DNA of 20,476 nt. Origin: an uncultured cyanobacterium (GTDB lineage: Bacteria; Cyanobacteriota; Cyanobacteriia; CACIAM-69d). Below the pieces are notes generated by a model. That model searched no databases and was not told the origin of the DNA. It saw only the letters and a program-made list of their open reading frames with translations. Of the stretch, positions 1-7,778 are shown piece after piece; within the stretch, counting starts at the first letter, position 1, and each line of letters opens with the position of its first letter. A program made the translations under genes and the position numbers. Location of the stretch: NCBI GenBank assembly GCA_937894105.1, contig CALCTI010000260.1, positions 1 to 20,476 of the forward strand. The letters are read 5' to 3'.

Positions 1-42
1 TATTGAACGTAGCTTCTGGTTCTGATATTATACTAATGACTT

Positions 43-648
43 CTAAACGTTTTCGATCGGAAAGTGGAATCGCGACTGCTCAGGGGTTCCATCGATAATG
101 GTTGGAGAATCGAGAATCTGGGGCGCTTGATTGGGACGATAAATATGCACTGTCTTATTTTTGCGATCAATCAGCCAACCCAAAACAATACCATTCTCCA
201 AATACTCTTCCATCTTGGCTTTCAAGCCTTTCAAAGTGTCCATCTTAGATATCAGCTCAATGACAAAGTCTGGGCAAATGGGAGCAAAAGAATTTTTCTT
301 CTCATCCGATAACTGATCCCAGCGATCGCCCCGAATCCAGGACGCATCGGGCGATCGCACCGCTCCATTCGGCAACGTAAACCCAGCACTCGAATCAAAC
401 CCAATTCCCGTCCCGTCCTTCTCTGCCCACATCCATAGGTAAGCCGCGATATTAAAATTCCGATTACCAGTCTCTGCACCAGCAGGGGGCATAACGATCA
501 CTTCTCCTGTCGCTGTCCTTTCGATGCGTAGTTTTCGATTGGCTAGGCAAAATGCTTCAAATTCCTTCGGGCTCATGGGGGCGATCGCCGGCAACGCCAC
601 TTTTAAAGGCGTAGCCTCACTTTGGATCAGTAACGTGGTCGTCGTCAT
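43..648 (-). CDS. Uma2 family (DUF820) putative endonuclease-fold protein
   Basis: This 201-residue protein has the Uma2/DUF820 pattern, a PD-(D/E)XK nuclease-like fold that is greatly expanded in cyanobacteria and whose biological role is unsettled. Visible marks are the N-terminal MSPKEFEAFC segment, the block RSPDASWIRGDRWDQL with its conserved SPDASW, the strand PDFVIELIS, and the late segment LENGIVLGWLIDRKNKTVHIYR. The conserved Asp of SPD and the Glu of FVIEL would be the catalytic acidic residues of the fold, followed by the Lys of KAKMEEY. The ATG start fits the family. The C-terminus (TPEQSRFHFPIENV) lacks the usual LPGF-like ending, so the tail is divergent or slightly short; I saw no simple frame change that restores it. 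Family assignment is secure, but function is not known. Confidence 0.88.
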   Translation of the reverse strand: MTTTTLLIQSEATPLKVALPAIAPMSPKEFEAFCLANRKLRIERTATGEVIVMPPAGAETGNRNFNIAAYLWMWAEKDGTGIGFDSSAGFTLPNGAVRSPDASWIRGDRWDQLSDEKKNSFAPICPDFVIELISKMDTLKGLKAKMEEYLENGIVLGWLIDRKNKTVHIYRPNQAPQILDSPTIIDGTPEQSRFHFPIENV

Positions 649-717
649 TGTTAACCCCGCTGAATCATAAATTGATTTTAACGAAGGGCGATCGCCCCAT
701 TCCCAAGTACTAACCCC

Positions 718-1083
718 TCACAGATTATGCCCAACCCTCCAAAGCACTCCCGTCGGATCCGTCAGCGTAAAATCACGCATTCCCCACTCTCGATCCTCCG
801 GCTTACTAACCCGAACACCGTACTTAGTCGCCACGTTACTATCAGAAACTCGCTGCCACCAGCTATTAGCATCTTCCACCAACAGGTGCATCATAAAATT
901 ATTAGCATGGTCCTCAACGTAGAAATTTTGCAGAAAGAAGCTACTATTTCCCGCCGCAAAATAAGCCATGCTCTCATCCGACCATTTCAGTTCAAAGCCG
1001 ATATCACCATAGAACTGCTTGGATCGCTCAAAGTCCTTTGCCGGCACAAAAGCCTTGATTTCGACTACTTCATAGGTGGACAA
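718..1083 (-). CDS. VOC (glyoxalase/bleomycin-resistance fold) family protein
   Basis: A small single-domain vicinal-oxygen-chelate protein. The N-terminal motif IKAFVPAKDFERSKQFY and the later DFTLTDPTGVLWRVGHN are typical of the fold, which has two beta-alpha-beta-beta-beta modules. The strand MMHLLVED supplies a His, but the usual first metal ligand in the opening strand is not obvious, so it may be a binding protein rather than a metal enzyme. I place the start at the TTG at 1083, giving MSTYEVVEIKAFV and 121 residues, because GGAG lies about nine bases upstream. A GTG at 1107 would add eight residues but has no ribosome-binding site and abuts the apcE terminator. The gene lies downstream of apcE on the same strand, but the terminator between them suggests separate transcription. 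The substrate is unknown. Confidence 0.82.
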   Translation of the reverse strand: MSTYEVVEIKAFVPAKDFERSKQFYGDIGFELKWSDESMAYFAAGNSSFFLQNFYVEDHANNFMMHLLVEDANSWWQRVSDSNVATKYGVRVSKPEDREWGMRDFTLTDPTGVLWRVGHNL

Positions 1084-1108
1084 TTGCCTTCTCTCCGTTT
1101 TCAACACT

Positions 1109-1147
1109 AAAAAAACAAACCCCCTCGATTATTACAATCAAGGGAGT
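1109..1147 (-). terminator. Rho-independent terminator of apcE
   Basis: Read on the minus strand, a 12-base-pair stem (1136-1147 with 1119-1130, including two G-U type pairs) encloses a five-base loop at 1131-1135. It is followed by a U-rich run ending in seven consecutive T (1115-1109). It starts 37 bases past the apcE stop and just before the VOC gene, so it should end the highly expressed apcE transcript. Confidence 0.82.
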
Positions 1148-1183
1148 CTAGATGCACGCGAATCACGCCAGGAACAAGAAAGC

Positions 1184-3862
1184 TTAAGCGCGACTTAGGG
1201 GAGTAGCAGGCTCAAAGCTAGGCACCACCACATCGGTGTTTTGCTTCGTCAACTGGTCGTACAACCGGTTCGTGTTGGGGAAATTCGCCGCAGGTAAGGT
1301 GGGGAAGCGACGATAAGGCACCGTATCCTCACCGAAGAATTCGGCGTATTCCGGCGTCATCAACATGGCCGTGATAAAGCCCTTCAGACCCGAGCTAGCC
1401 AGAATCTTGTTGTACTTACGAATCTCCACCTGAGTCAGCGGAGCCCGACCCAAGAAGTGCTTCAGACCCAATTCAATCACCTTGGTATTGGGATAGGGCG
1501 CATAGAATTCGCGGACATAGGTTTGAGACGTTCCCAAAGCCTCCATAAACTCTTTCAGGTTAATCTCGCGGTTACCCAAACGGCTTTCCAAACTGGTGAA
1601 CTCAGCCCGCACCACATAGGGGTCTAAATCCCGCTCAAACGCCTGACGGTAAGCTGCCTGAACTACCTGCTTCAGGTTCACCTTGTCATCGGTGTTAGTG
1701 AGCTTAAAGATCTTGATCTGTTCCCGCTGCTTGCTAACCCCTTGAGCCATCCGAGGCTGCATATCGCCGGTGGTACGAGCGGAAACAGGCTCACCCAACT
1801 CCATAAAGCGAGGCTTCTCAGGCTCAGGCTTAACCACAATGCCCTTATTCCCTAAGGCGCCAGGACGAGTGTTACGTAGGGCTAAACCTCCAGCAGTCAA
1901 ATAACGCTCGTAAGGAACCGTGTCTTCACCAAAGGATTCTTCGTACTCTTTGCCATCGAGCAAGGTATCAACCAACGCATAGAAGCCTTTCTTGGCACAA
2001 ATATCAAAATACTTGTTGGTTTCAGCACGCCCGTAGGTGGGGCGACCCAGAAGACGACGGTGGATATACTCAACCGCCTTCATGACATATAGCGAAGTCC
2101 AGTAGGTTTTACGGAACGCGTCGGACTTGGCAATAATCCGAATAAACTCCCGCATGGAAATATCGCCGTTTTCTAGCTTGGTCTCGGCGGCGGAGGATCG
2201 CTGACCGGCATACACATCGCGCCCAAACACCTGCAAATACGCCGCTCGAATAATGGCTTGGGTGCTAACCTCGGTGCCCTGGACGCTGGTGTTGTTATTG
2301 GTGGCGCTGTAGGCGGGAATCTGTTGTAGCTTGAACACCTTGGGACCTAAGGAACCCGGCAAGTTACCTCGCGCTCTAGGATTGCTCACCTGGTTGTCGA
2401 TGCCTGCACCGCAACGAATCAGCAGACGGCGTGTGTCCTTGTTGAAAGGAGCCGGGCGATTACGAGGATCGCGGGTTTCTTTCGGGAAAATGGCACCAAA
2501 CTGGATTTCCAACGGATCGTTACCGACGCCGTAGGGATGCTGGTCGCGCAAAGGTTGCACGTAGTCGCCGAAGGTGGTCAAAAATTGAGGCACCTTGCGG
2601 TAAGGGGCGCTGTAATTGAATAGGTCCGTTTGGGGACCCCAATTTCGACATTCTTGGGCCTCTTGTCCCAAACCCCGCAGATAAGGCACTGTTTCTTCGC
2701 CGAAATAGTCGGAATATTCCTGGGAATCCACCAGGGCGTCAATCAAAGCCGCCAAACCGCCGCTAGACACAATGGAGAAATACTTTTGCACTTCCTCGCG
2801 GGAGCTGGGTCCGCGACCAAGAATGTGGCGGAAAGCCAACTCTAGGGCGCGACTATTGATAAACGGTTCAAAGAATTGCTTGCGGTACAGGGGCGATTTC
2901 GCCAGGCGGCGCACAAATTCCTTCATGGAAATGTCGCCGTTCTTGACCTTGGATTCCAGGTCAGAAATGCCTAGGGAATAGGCACGGTTAATATCTCGCT
3001 CAAAAATTTGCCGGTACGCTGCCTTAACGGCGTCGTTTTTCTCGGTGATCGATAGCCCCGGCTTCATCGCGAATTTGGGGCGATTCTCCGCAGCGTTGAA
3101 GTAAATCTGGGGGAGGGTTAAGCCTTGCTGATCGGAGGATTCCCGCTGGCGCAATTTATTAGAGGGAGTCGGTGCTTTAAATTCCTTGAGAAGAACACTG
3201 AAGTAGTTGGCAACGATATCAAAGGCTTCTGGGTCTTCGCGGAAATAGCTTAAAGAGACATCCTTCATGCCCGCGATCGCCACAATGGTTGCTGCCGACG
3301 AACAGGCATTATCAATAATTTCCCGTAGCCCGCGCGTGTTCACCTCAATAATGCTGGGGTCGCCGGCCACGATTCCGTAGGTTACGTAGCGCAGGAACCA
3401 GCTCATATCCCGCAGAGACTTCTGCATATTTCGGGGACCGTAGCGAGCCACGTTAATGGGTCGAAATCCAACGGGAATAGGCTCGGTGTTGCCAGTGAAC
3501 AGGCTTTGGCGAATGGACCCTAAAAAGCCACTGTCGCTGCCAGCGGTGTAAGTGGCTGCGCCGCCGGGAGCCACTGCCAGCAAGCGCTCCGGCAACTCAG
3601 GACGCTCCAAAAAAGCTAGGGCTGCACCGCCGGTGAAAATTTTATTGGCTGCCCGAGACACGATCAGCTCGGCATTGACCGTTAAAGTTTGGGCGATCGC
3701 CAACCGTTTCGATCCAGAACTGTAATAGGTTGTCAGTTCACTCAATTCACCAGCGGCGAGATACCGATCCTGCTGTTCCGCTTGGGAAATTTTCGACATG
3801 GGAACGGTACTGTAAAGCTGCGGCCGGGCAACCGAGCTTCCACCACTTGCCTTGACACTCAT
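1184..3862 (-). CDS. apcE: Phycobilisome core-membrane linker LCM (ApcE), three-repeat form
   Basis: ApcE anchors the phycobilisome core to the thylakoid, organises the core cylinders and carries the terminal-emitter bilin. I start it at the ATG at 3862 (MSVKASGGSSVARPQLY, the family's conserved beginning). An in-frame GTG 20 codons upstream gives a non-homologous basic leader; the ATG has AGGA close upstream. The product is 892 residues. Residues 1 to about 230 form the phycobiliprotein-like domain, with Cys187 in the DNACSSAATIV motif as the likely phycocyanobilin attachment site; about 77-145 is the interrupting loop. Three linker repeats follow at about 273-400, 532-660 and 724-855, each with an AAYRQxFxRD-like start and an FGEDTVPY-like end (FGEETVPY in the first). 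By family rule, three repeats imply a tricylindrical core. Joining arms are rich in Pro and basic residues. A strong terminator follows. Confidence 0.98.
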   Translation of the reverse strand: MSVKASGGSSVARPQLYSTVPMSKISQAEQQDRYLAAGELSELTTYYSSGSKRLAIAQTLTVNAELIVSRAANKIFTGGAALAFLERPELPERLLAVAPGGAATYTAGSDSGFLGSIRQSLFTGNTEPIPVGFRPINVARYGPRNMQKSLRDMSWFLRYVTYGIVAGDPSIIEVNTRGLREIIDNACSSAATIVAIAGMKDVSLSYFREDPEAFDIVANYFSVLLKEFKAPTPSNKLRQRESSDQQGLTLPQIYFNAAENRPKFAMKPGLSITEKNDAVKAAYRQIFERDINRAYSLGISDLESKVKNGDISMKEFVRRLAKSPLYRKQFFEPFINSRALELAFRHILGRGPSSREEVQKYFSIVSSGGLAALIDALVDSQEYSDYFGEETVPYLRGLGQEAQECRNWGPQTDLFNYSAPYRKVPQFLTTFGDYVQPLRDQHPYGVGNDPLEIQFGAIFPKETRDPRNRPAPFNKDTRRLLIRCGAGIDNQVSNPRARGNLPGSLGPKVFKLQQIPAYSATNNNTSVQGTEVSTQAIIRAAYLQVFGRDVYAGQRSSAAETKLENGDISMREFIRIIAKSDAFRKTYWTSLYVMKAVEYIHRRLLGRPTYGRAETNKYFDICAKKGFYALVDTLLDGKEYEESFGEDTVPYERYLTAGGLALRNTRPGALGNKGIVVKPEPEKPRFMELGEPVSARTTGDMQPRMAQGVSKQREQIKIFKLTNTDDKVNLKQVVQAAYRQAFERDLDPYVVRAEFTSLESRLGNREINLKEFMEALGTSQTYVREFYAPYPNTKVIELGLKHFLGRAPLTQVEIRKYNKILASSGLKGFITAMLMTPEYAEFFGEDTVPYRRFPTLPAANFPNTNRLYDQLTKQNTDVVVPSFEPATPLSRA

Positions 3863-4216
3863 AAGATTCCTAAATTCCTTTACTAGAACTCTTTTTTGTC
3901 GTTTCTTATCGCCTTTCGACACCTATTTGGTGAAGACGGTGCCGACGAATACCTCAAAAGGCAGCGATGAAGACGCTAGCTGTCGGCGATCAAAAATCAT
4001 TTGAATAATCATTGAGGCGGCGCCCTAAAGGGCTCTACGCAGCGCGACATTCAATCTCTCTAAAGGTTAAAACGAATCGGCTCAACCCCCAGGATTTATT
4101 AAGAAGTATGTCCCGTTTTCAGAAAGGCACCCATTCCAAGCCCCTTTTGATAGTCAAATTGTTTAAGTTTCTTAGCTTTTTCGTACTCCAGTCGCTTTAT
4201 TAAAGTCACGTTTGCC
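3863..4216. other. Divergent intergenic region between apcE and the methyltransferase
   Basis: This 354-base region must hold the apcE promoter and leader (minus strand) and the methyltransferase promoter (plus strand). Visible elements are two copies of AATCATT at 3995-4001 and 4007-4013, spaced 12 bases start to start, and a GC-rich patch at 4015-4050 containing the dyads GGCGCC and GCCCTAAAGGGC. The patch resembles the short palindromic repeats scattered in cyanobacterial genomes. I could not assign promoter boxes with confidence. A possible 63-residue reading frame across 4012-4203 has no support. Confidence 0.5.
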
Positions 4217-5482
4217 ATGCTTCCTGTGCCCGATTCCGCCGCCGATGCCACCCAACAGACCCTTGCCGCCGTGGAGGGGCTTTACGACACTTACCCCTTT
4301 CCGCCGGAGCCTCTTTTGGATGAGCCGCCGCCGGGCTATAACTGGCGCTGGAATTGGATTACAGCCTACGCCTTCTGTGCCGGACTTAGACCCACTCATA
4401 GTGCCCCACGTATTCTTGACGCGGGCTGTGGCACCGGGGTGGGGACGGAATATTTGCTGCACCTGAACCCTGAGGCGACCATTACGGCGATCGACCTTAG
4501 CTCCGGAGCGTTGGACGTGGCTCGGGAGCGGTGTCGGCGATCGGGAAAGCCGGGCGATGATAGCCGCCTTACTTTCCGTCATATGAGTTTGTACGACGCA
4601 GATCAAATTCCTGGCGAATTTGATCTGATTAACTGTGTTGGGGTGCTCCATCACCTGCCGGACCCGGTGCGCGGCATCCAGGCGTTGGCTAAGAAGCTGG
4701 CTCCTGGTGGCATTATGCATGTGTTTGTTTATGGGGAACTGGGACGCTGGGAAATTCAGCTGATGCAGGAGGCGATCGCCCTGATTCGCAACTGTCCCAG
4801 CGATCGCGCGCCCGACAACCCCTACGAAGATGGGGTAAAAATAGGTCGCGACCTATTTGGTGCCCTGCCGGAACACAGCGCCCTAGTGCGGCGAGAAAAG
4901 GAGCGCTGGTCTATGGAAAATACCAAAGACGAATGTTTCGCCGACATGTACGTTCATCCCCAAGAGGTGGACTACAACGTCAATACCCTATTCGAACTAA
5001 TTGACGCCGCCGATTTGGAGTTTCTCGGCTTTTCCAACCCCAAAACCTGGACCCTGGATCGGCTAATCGACAAAGCGCCCCATCTAATTGAGCGGGCTCA
5101 GCAGTTATCCCAGCGCGATCGCTATCGCCTCATCGAGATCCTCGACCCCGGCAGCATCAGCCACTACGAATTTTTCCTCGCTCGTCCCCCTTTCACCGTC
5201 ACCAACTGGTCCAACGACGAAACCCTTCTAAGCGCCATTCCCCAGCTCAACCCATGTCTCGACGGCTGGCCCAGCCAAGCATTCTTCAACCCGGATTATC
5301 AAATCGTCAAACCCAACGAGCTGGAATTCCAATTCCTCCAACGCTGTGACGCCAATCCGGGCACCCAAACCGTGAAACAACTTGTTGAGTCCCTGGAAAT
5401 CCCAGACAGCTCCAGCTTTGACCTCAACAACGTTCGTCAACTGCTTGCTCAGCAACTACTAATCCTGAACACGTCCCTTTAA
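4217..5482 (+). CDS. Class I SAM-dependent methyltransferase, target unassigned
   Basis: A 421-residue soluble protein. Residues 66-80 (ILDAGCGTGVGTEYL) are the SAM-binding motif I; AIDLSSGALD at 91-100 is the post-I acidic motif that contacts the ribose; FDLINCVGVLHHLPDP at 135-150 is motif II. Before the fold is YDTYPFPPEPLLDEPPPGY, a substrate-side segment I associate with a particular methyltransferase family. After about residue 210 comes a long C-terminal part, ending in a helical, possibly winged-helix domain (about 340-421). The gene diverges from apcE and lies directly upstream of the ATP synthase operon. That neighbourhood makes a phycobiliprotein methylase such as the beta-Asn methylase CpcM an attractive guess, but sequence alone does not prove it. 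Other protein, RNA or small-molecule targets remain possible. Confidence 0.9.
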   Translation: MLPVPDSAADATQQTLAAVEGLYDTYPFPPEPLLDEPPPGYNWRWNWITAYAFCAGLRPTHSAPRILDAGCGTGVGTEYLLHLNPEATITAIDLSSGALDVARERCRRSGKPGDDSRLTFRHMSLYDADQIPGEFDLINCVGVLHHLPDPVRGIQALAKKLAPGGIMHVFVYGELGRWEIQLMQEAIALIRNCPSDRAPDNPYEDGVKIGRDLFGALPEHSALVRREKERWSMENTKDECFADMYVHPQEVDYNVNTLFELIDAADLEFLGFSNPKTWTLDRLIDKAPHLIERAQQLSQRDRYRLIEILDPGSISHYEFFLARPPFTVTNWSNDETLLSAIPQLNPCLDGWPSQAFFNPDYQIVKPNELEFQFLQRCDANPGTQTVKQLVESLEIPDSSSFDLNNVRQLLAQQLLILNTSL

Positions 5483-5863
5483 GGGTTGATGTGCTGACGC
5501 CCCGAAGTGTCTATTAGGGTGTCCCGGTCACACGCGTATGATCGCCCAGCATTTACCCCATCAAATTTCCAGGATCAATTTTGGGAAAGACATGGGAAAG
5601 ACAATTGAGCAGAGCCATTGGGGCACTGCCAGAGTATTTGTTGCCCCTGCCCGTCCCCCAAATGTCATCCCTGAGTAACTCCCCCTGCGTGATATTATTC
5701 ACGTGGCTTAGAACTCAGGGCGTGCAGAAAAGTAGTAGAAAGCTTGCCCCATTTGTTTGTAATGCTACTGGCTAGCAAAATTGCAATATTCCAAGGCTTT
5801 TGCCAAAGGGTTTGTAACTTGTAGGCTAGTTTCTGACCCTTTAAATAGAGTTCCTGACTGTCT
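5483..5863. other. Intergenic region upstream of the ATP synthase operon
   Basis: There are 381 bases with no convincing gene; the open frame at 5581-5775 has no family features or ribosome-binding site. The region should contain the atp promoter and a leader. A small tandem duplication is visible: GGGAAAGACA at 5583 and again at 5594. A weak promoter-like pair (TTGTAG around 5819 and TTAAAT around 5841) lies just upstream of atp1, but the match is too poor to call. I see no clear terminator for the methyltransferase. Confidence 0.4.
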
Positions 5864-6331
5864 ATGGAATCTCCGTTAATCAGGACTGCAAACGAAGTGC
5901 CGTCTTCTGCCGAAGTTGAGGTAGACAATGGTCAAGAGTTGGATCAAACCTTGGAAGCGTCTACGGACGAAACCAATGGTATGGGCGACTTTTATAAGTT
6001 AAAGAACAATTTGCTTGTGATTGTTGCGGCATCTTCTGCCGTGATTTTTGTGGCGGTGTTTTTTGCCTATGGACTCAACACTGCTCTTAACTATTTATTA
6101 GGAGCTTCTGTTGGATTGATTTACCTCCGAATGTTGGCGAAAGACGTGGAGAGGATTGGCGTTGGTTCTAGTCGCTTGAGTAAGGCTCGACTGGCTTTGT
6201 TGATTGCTGTTGTGGCGATCGCCTCAAAACTAGAGAGTCTAGAAATACTGCCCATCTTTTTCGGCTTTCTGAGCTATAAATTTGCTCTGATCCTGTACAC
6301 TTTGCGTGCAATTGTTAATCCCGAGTCGTAG
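5864..6331 (+). CDS. atp1: ATP synthase operon protein 1 (Atp1/UncI family), assembly factor
   Basis: A 155-residue membrane protein at the head of the ATP synthase operon, in the position of cyanobacterial atp1 and bacterial atpI/uncI. Family members are thought to help assemble or stabilise the c-ring and may assist Mg2+ uptake; they are not part of the finished enzyme. Four hydrophobic helices are seen at about 48-69, 75-91, 106-121 and 125-148, with the short charged turn AKDVERIGVG in the middle. The first 40 residues are acidic and polar and probably cytoplasmic. A second Met at residue 40 could be the true start, giving a length nearer the usual. A small hairpin separates it from atpB, which may keep its level below that of the enzyme subunits. 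Confidence 0.87.
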   Translation: MESPLIRTANEVPSSAEVEVDNGQELDQTLEASTDETNGMGDFYKLKNNLLVIVAASSAVIFVAVFFAYGLNTALNYLLGASVGLIYLRMLAKDVERIGVGSSRLSKARLALLIAVVAIASKLESLEILPIFFGFLSYKFALILYTLRAIVNPES

Positions 6332-6345
6332 GTGCCTGGCGTTCC

Positions 6346-6361
6346 AAAGCTTTCGAGCTTT
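6346..6361 (+). other. UUCG-loop hairpin between atp1 and atpB
   Basis: AAAGCT, loop TTCG, AGCTTT: a perfect six-base-pair stem with a four-base UUCG loop, 14 bases after the atp1 stop. No T-run follows, so it is not a classic terminator. It could mark an RNA processing or pausing point between the poorly needed assembly factor and the structural genes. Confidence 0.5.
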
Positions 6362-6435
6362 AAACTCCACGGGAGCTACCGCGGGAGCATGATTGTCATT
6401 TTGGTTTTCTAAGCTAGCTATAAGACCACATTGCT

Positions 6436-7179
6436 ATGACCAACTTTTTCCCACTTCCTATCACCAACGTGCTAGCTGAACTGGAAGTTGGAGAGCACCT
6501 ATATTGGCACGTTGGCAACTTCAAGATTCACGGTCAGGTCTTCCTGGCGTCTTGGGTTGTTATGGGTGCCTTGGTTGCTGCCTCCATCCTGGCTACACGG
6601 AACGTGCAGCGTGTCCCTAGCGGCATGCAAAACTTCATGGAATACGCCTTGGAGTTTATTCGCGACCTGGCAAAAACTCAGCTCGGTGAAAAAGAATATC
6701 GAAACTGGGTTCCTTTCATTGGCACCTTATTTCTATTTATCTTTGTCTCCAACTGGGGCGGAGCTTTAATTCCGTGGAAGCTAGTGGAACTGCCCTCCGG
6801 TGAGCTGGCAGCTCCTACCAACGATATCAATACAACGATTGCGTTGGCACTTCTAACCTCCCTTGCCTATTTTTATGCAGGGCTAAGTCGGAAAGGACTG
6901 GGCTATTTTGCGGATTATGCCCAGCCGACGCCAATTATGGTTCCTTTCAAAATTATTGAGGATTTCACCAAGCCCCTGTCACTAAGTTTCCGTTTGTTTG
7001 GTAATATCCTAGCGGACGAGCTGGTGGTGGCAGTGCTAGTCTTCCTTGTTCCTCTCTTCATTCCGGTTCCACTGATGCTTCTCGGTCTGTTTACAAGCGC
7101 TATCCAAGCCTTGATTTTTGCCACATTGGCAGCGACCTACATCGGGGAAGCGATGGAGGAACATGGAGAGCATGAGTAA
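6436..7179 (+). CDS. atpB: ATP synthase Fo subunit a
   Basis: Subunit a forms the two proton half-channels against the c-ring in the thylakoid membrane. The 247-residue protein has the cyanobacterial/plastid pattern: IHGQVFLASW in the first helix, FIFVSNWGGALIPW, APTNDINTTIALALL, and the essential motif KPLSLSFRLFGNILADELV, in which Arg186 is the universally conserved channel arginine. The C-terminus QALIFATLAATYIGEAMEEH is the family's last helix and tail. About five to six membrane helices are visible. The length is normal. It is called atpI in older cyanobacterial naming. It sits 104 bases after atp1 and 57 bases before the c gene, within one operon. Confidence 0.98.
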   Translation: MTNFFPLPITNVLAELEVGEHLYWHVGNFKIHGQVFLASWVVMGALVAASILATRNVQRVPSGMQNFMEYALEFIRDLAKTQLGEKEYRNWVPFIGTLFLFIFVSNWGGALIPWKLVELPSGELAAPTNDINTTIALALLTSLAYFYAGLSRKGLGYFADYAQPTPIMVPFKIIEDFTKPLSLSFRLFGNILADELVVAVLVFLVPLFIPVPLMLLGLFTSAIQALIFATLAATYIGEAMEEHGEHE

Positions 7180-7236
7180 CCTCGGTAATTCAACAGTTAA
7201 TTTTTCGACAACATAAAGGAAAGGGATAGTTTAGAT

Positions 7237-7482
7237 ATGGATCCTATTATCGCTGCTGCGTCTGTTTTGGCTGCCGCTTTGGCAATCGGCTTGGGTGCGA
7301 TCGGCCCTGGTATTGGTCAAGGTAACGCCGCTGGTCGAGCTGTGGAAGGTATTGCTCGTCAGCCCGAGGCTGAAGGTAAGATTCGCGGTACTTTGCTTCT
7401 GAGTTTGGCGTTTATGGAAGCGTTGACTATTTACGGTTTGGTTGTGGCTTTGGTGCTGTTGTTTGCCAACCCCTTTGCATAA
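7237..7482 (+). CDS. atpE: ATP synthase Fo subunit c (proteolipid)
   Basis: An 81-residue hairpin of two membrane helices that oligomerises into the rotor ring. The first helix carries the packing-glycine series GLGAIGPGIGQG (residues 18-29). The polar loop ARQPEAEGK (40-48) contacts gamma and epsilon. The second helix carries Glu61 in LAFMEALTIYGL, the proton-binding carboxylate. No sodium-type ligand set is apparent, so it is proton-coupled. A strong AAAGGAAAGGG ribosome-binding region precedes the ATG. Many copies per complex are needed, which fits this strong leader and the stable hairpin about 70 bases downstream. It is called atpH in older cyanobacterial naming. Confidence 0.98.
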   Translation: MDPIIAAASVLAAALAIGLGAIGPGIGQGNAAGRAVEGIARQPEAEGKIRGTLLLSLAFMEALTIYGLVVALVLLFANPFA

Positions 7483-7549
7483 GGGATAGGTTGCCGCAAC
7501 TTTAAGTTATGGCGAGTGGGCTGTGGCTATTGAGCTGTGCCTGGTTTTT

Positions 7550-7585
7550 GGGAAGGGTGGTTTCCCTTTTGTAAATGCCCTTCCC
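7550..7585 (+). other. Intercistronic hairpin after the c-subunit gene
   Basis: GGGAAGGG at 7550-7557 pairs perfectly with CCCTTCCC at 7578-7585, followed by TTTAGTTTGG. It lies in the longest gap of the operon (296 bases, 7483-7778), just after the subunit that is needed in most copies. It may act as a partial terminator or as a 3' stabiliser that raises c-subunit mRNA over b', b and delta. I see nothing else clear in this gap. Confidence 0.6.
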
Positions 7586-7778
7586 TTTAGTTTGGAATCA
7601 AATAGGAAGAACTTCTGAGTGACTTAGCTTGCGGCAAGGAGCTGATGGCAAGGATTCTCAGTGCTATTCTACGCAATTTGAATTTTCTAACGGTAAAAAT
7701 CGAGTCAGTTTTTGGTAAGTTGCGCCCAAACTTGCCCTGTAGTGAGAGGTTTTAACTGGAGTTTAGGAGTAAGAGTGA

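Noticed and set aside
27..32. TATAAT on the minus strand near the left edge as a promoter
   Set aside because: A good -10 match but no acceptable -35 at proper spacing, and the downstream sequence is outside the window.
3863..3922. Longer ApcE with 20 extra N-terminal residues from a GTG at 3922
   Set aside because: The leader (MSKGDKKRQKRV...) is not part of the family; the ATG at 3862 gives the conserved MSVKASGGSS start with its own ribosome-binding site.
4012..4203. Open frame of 63 residues upstream of the methyltransferase
   Set aside because: It runs through the GC-rich palindrome and promoter region and has no family resemblance or ribosome-binding site.
4172..4720. 182-residue open frame on the minus strand inside the methyltransferase
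   Set aside because: Shadow frame, rich in Arg/His/Pro, fully antisense to a well-supported gene.
5581..5775. 64-residue frame before atp1
   Set aside because: No ribosome-binding site or recognisable features; lies in the atp upstream region.
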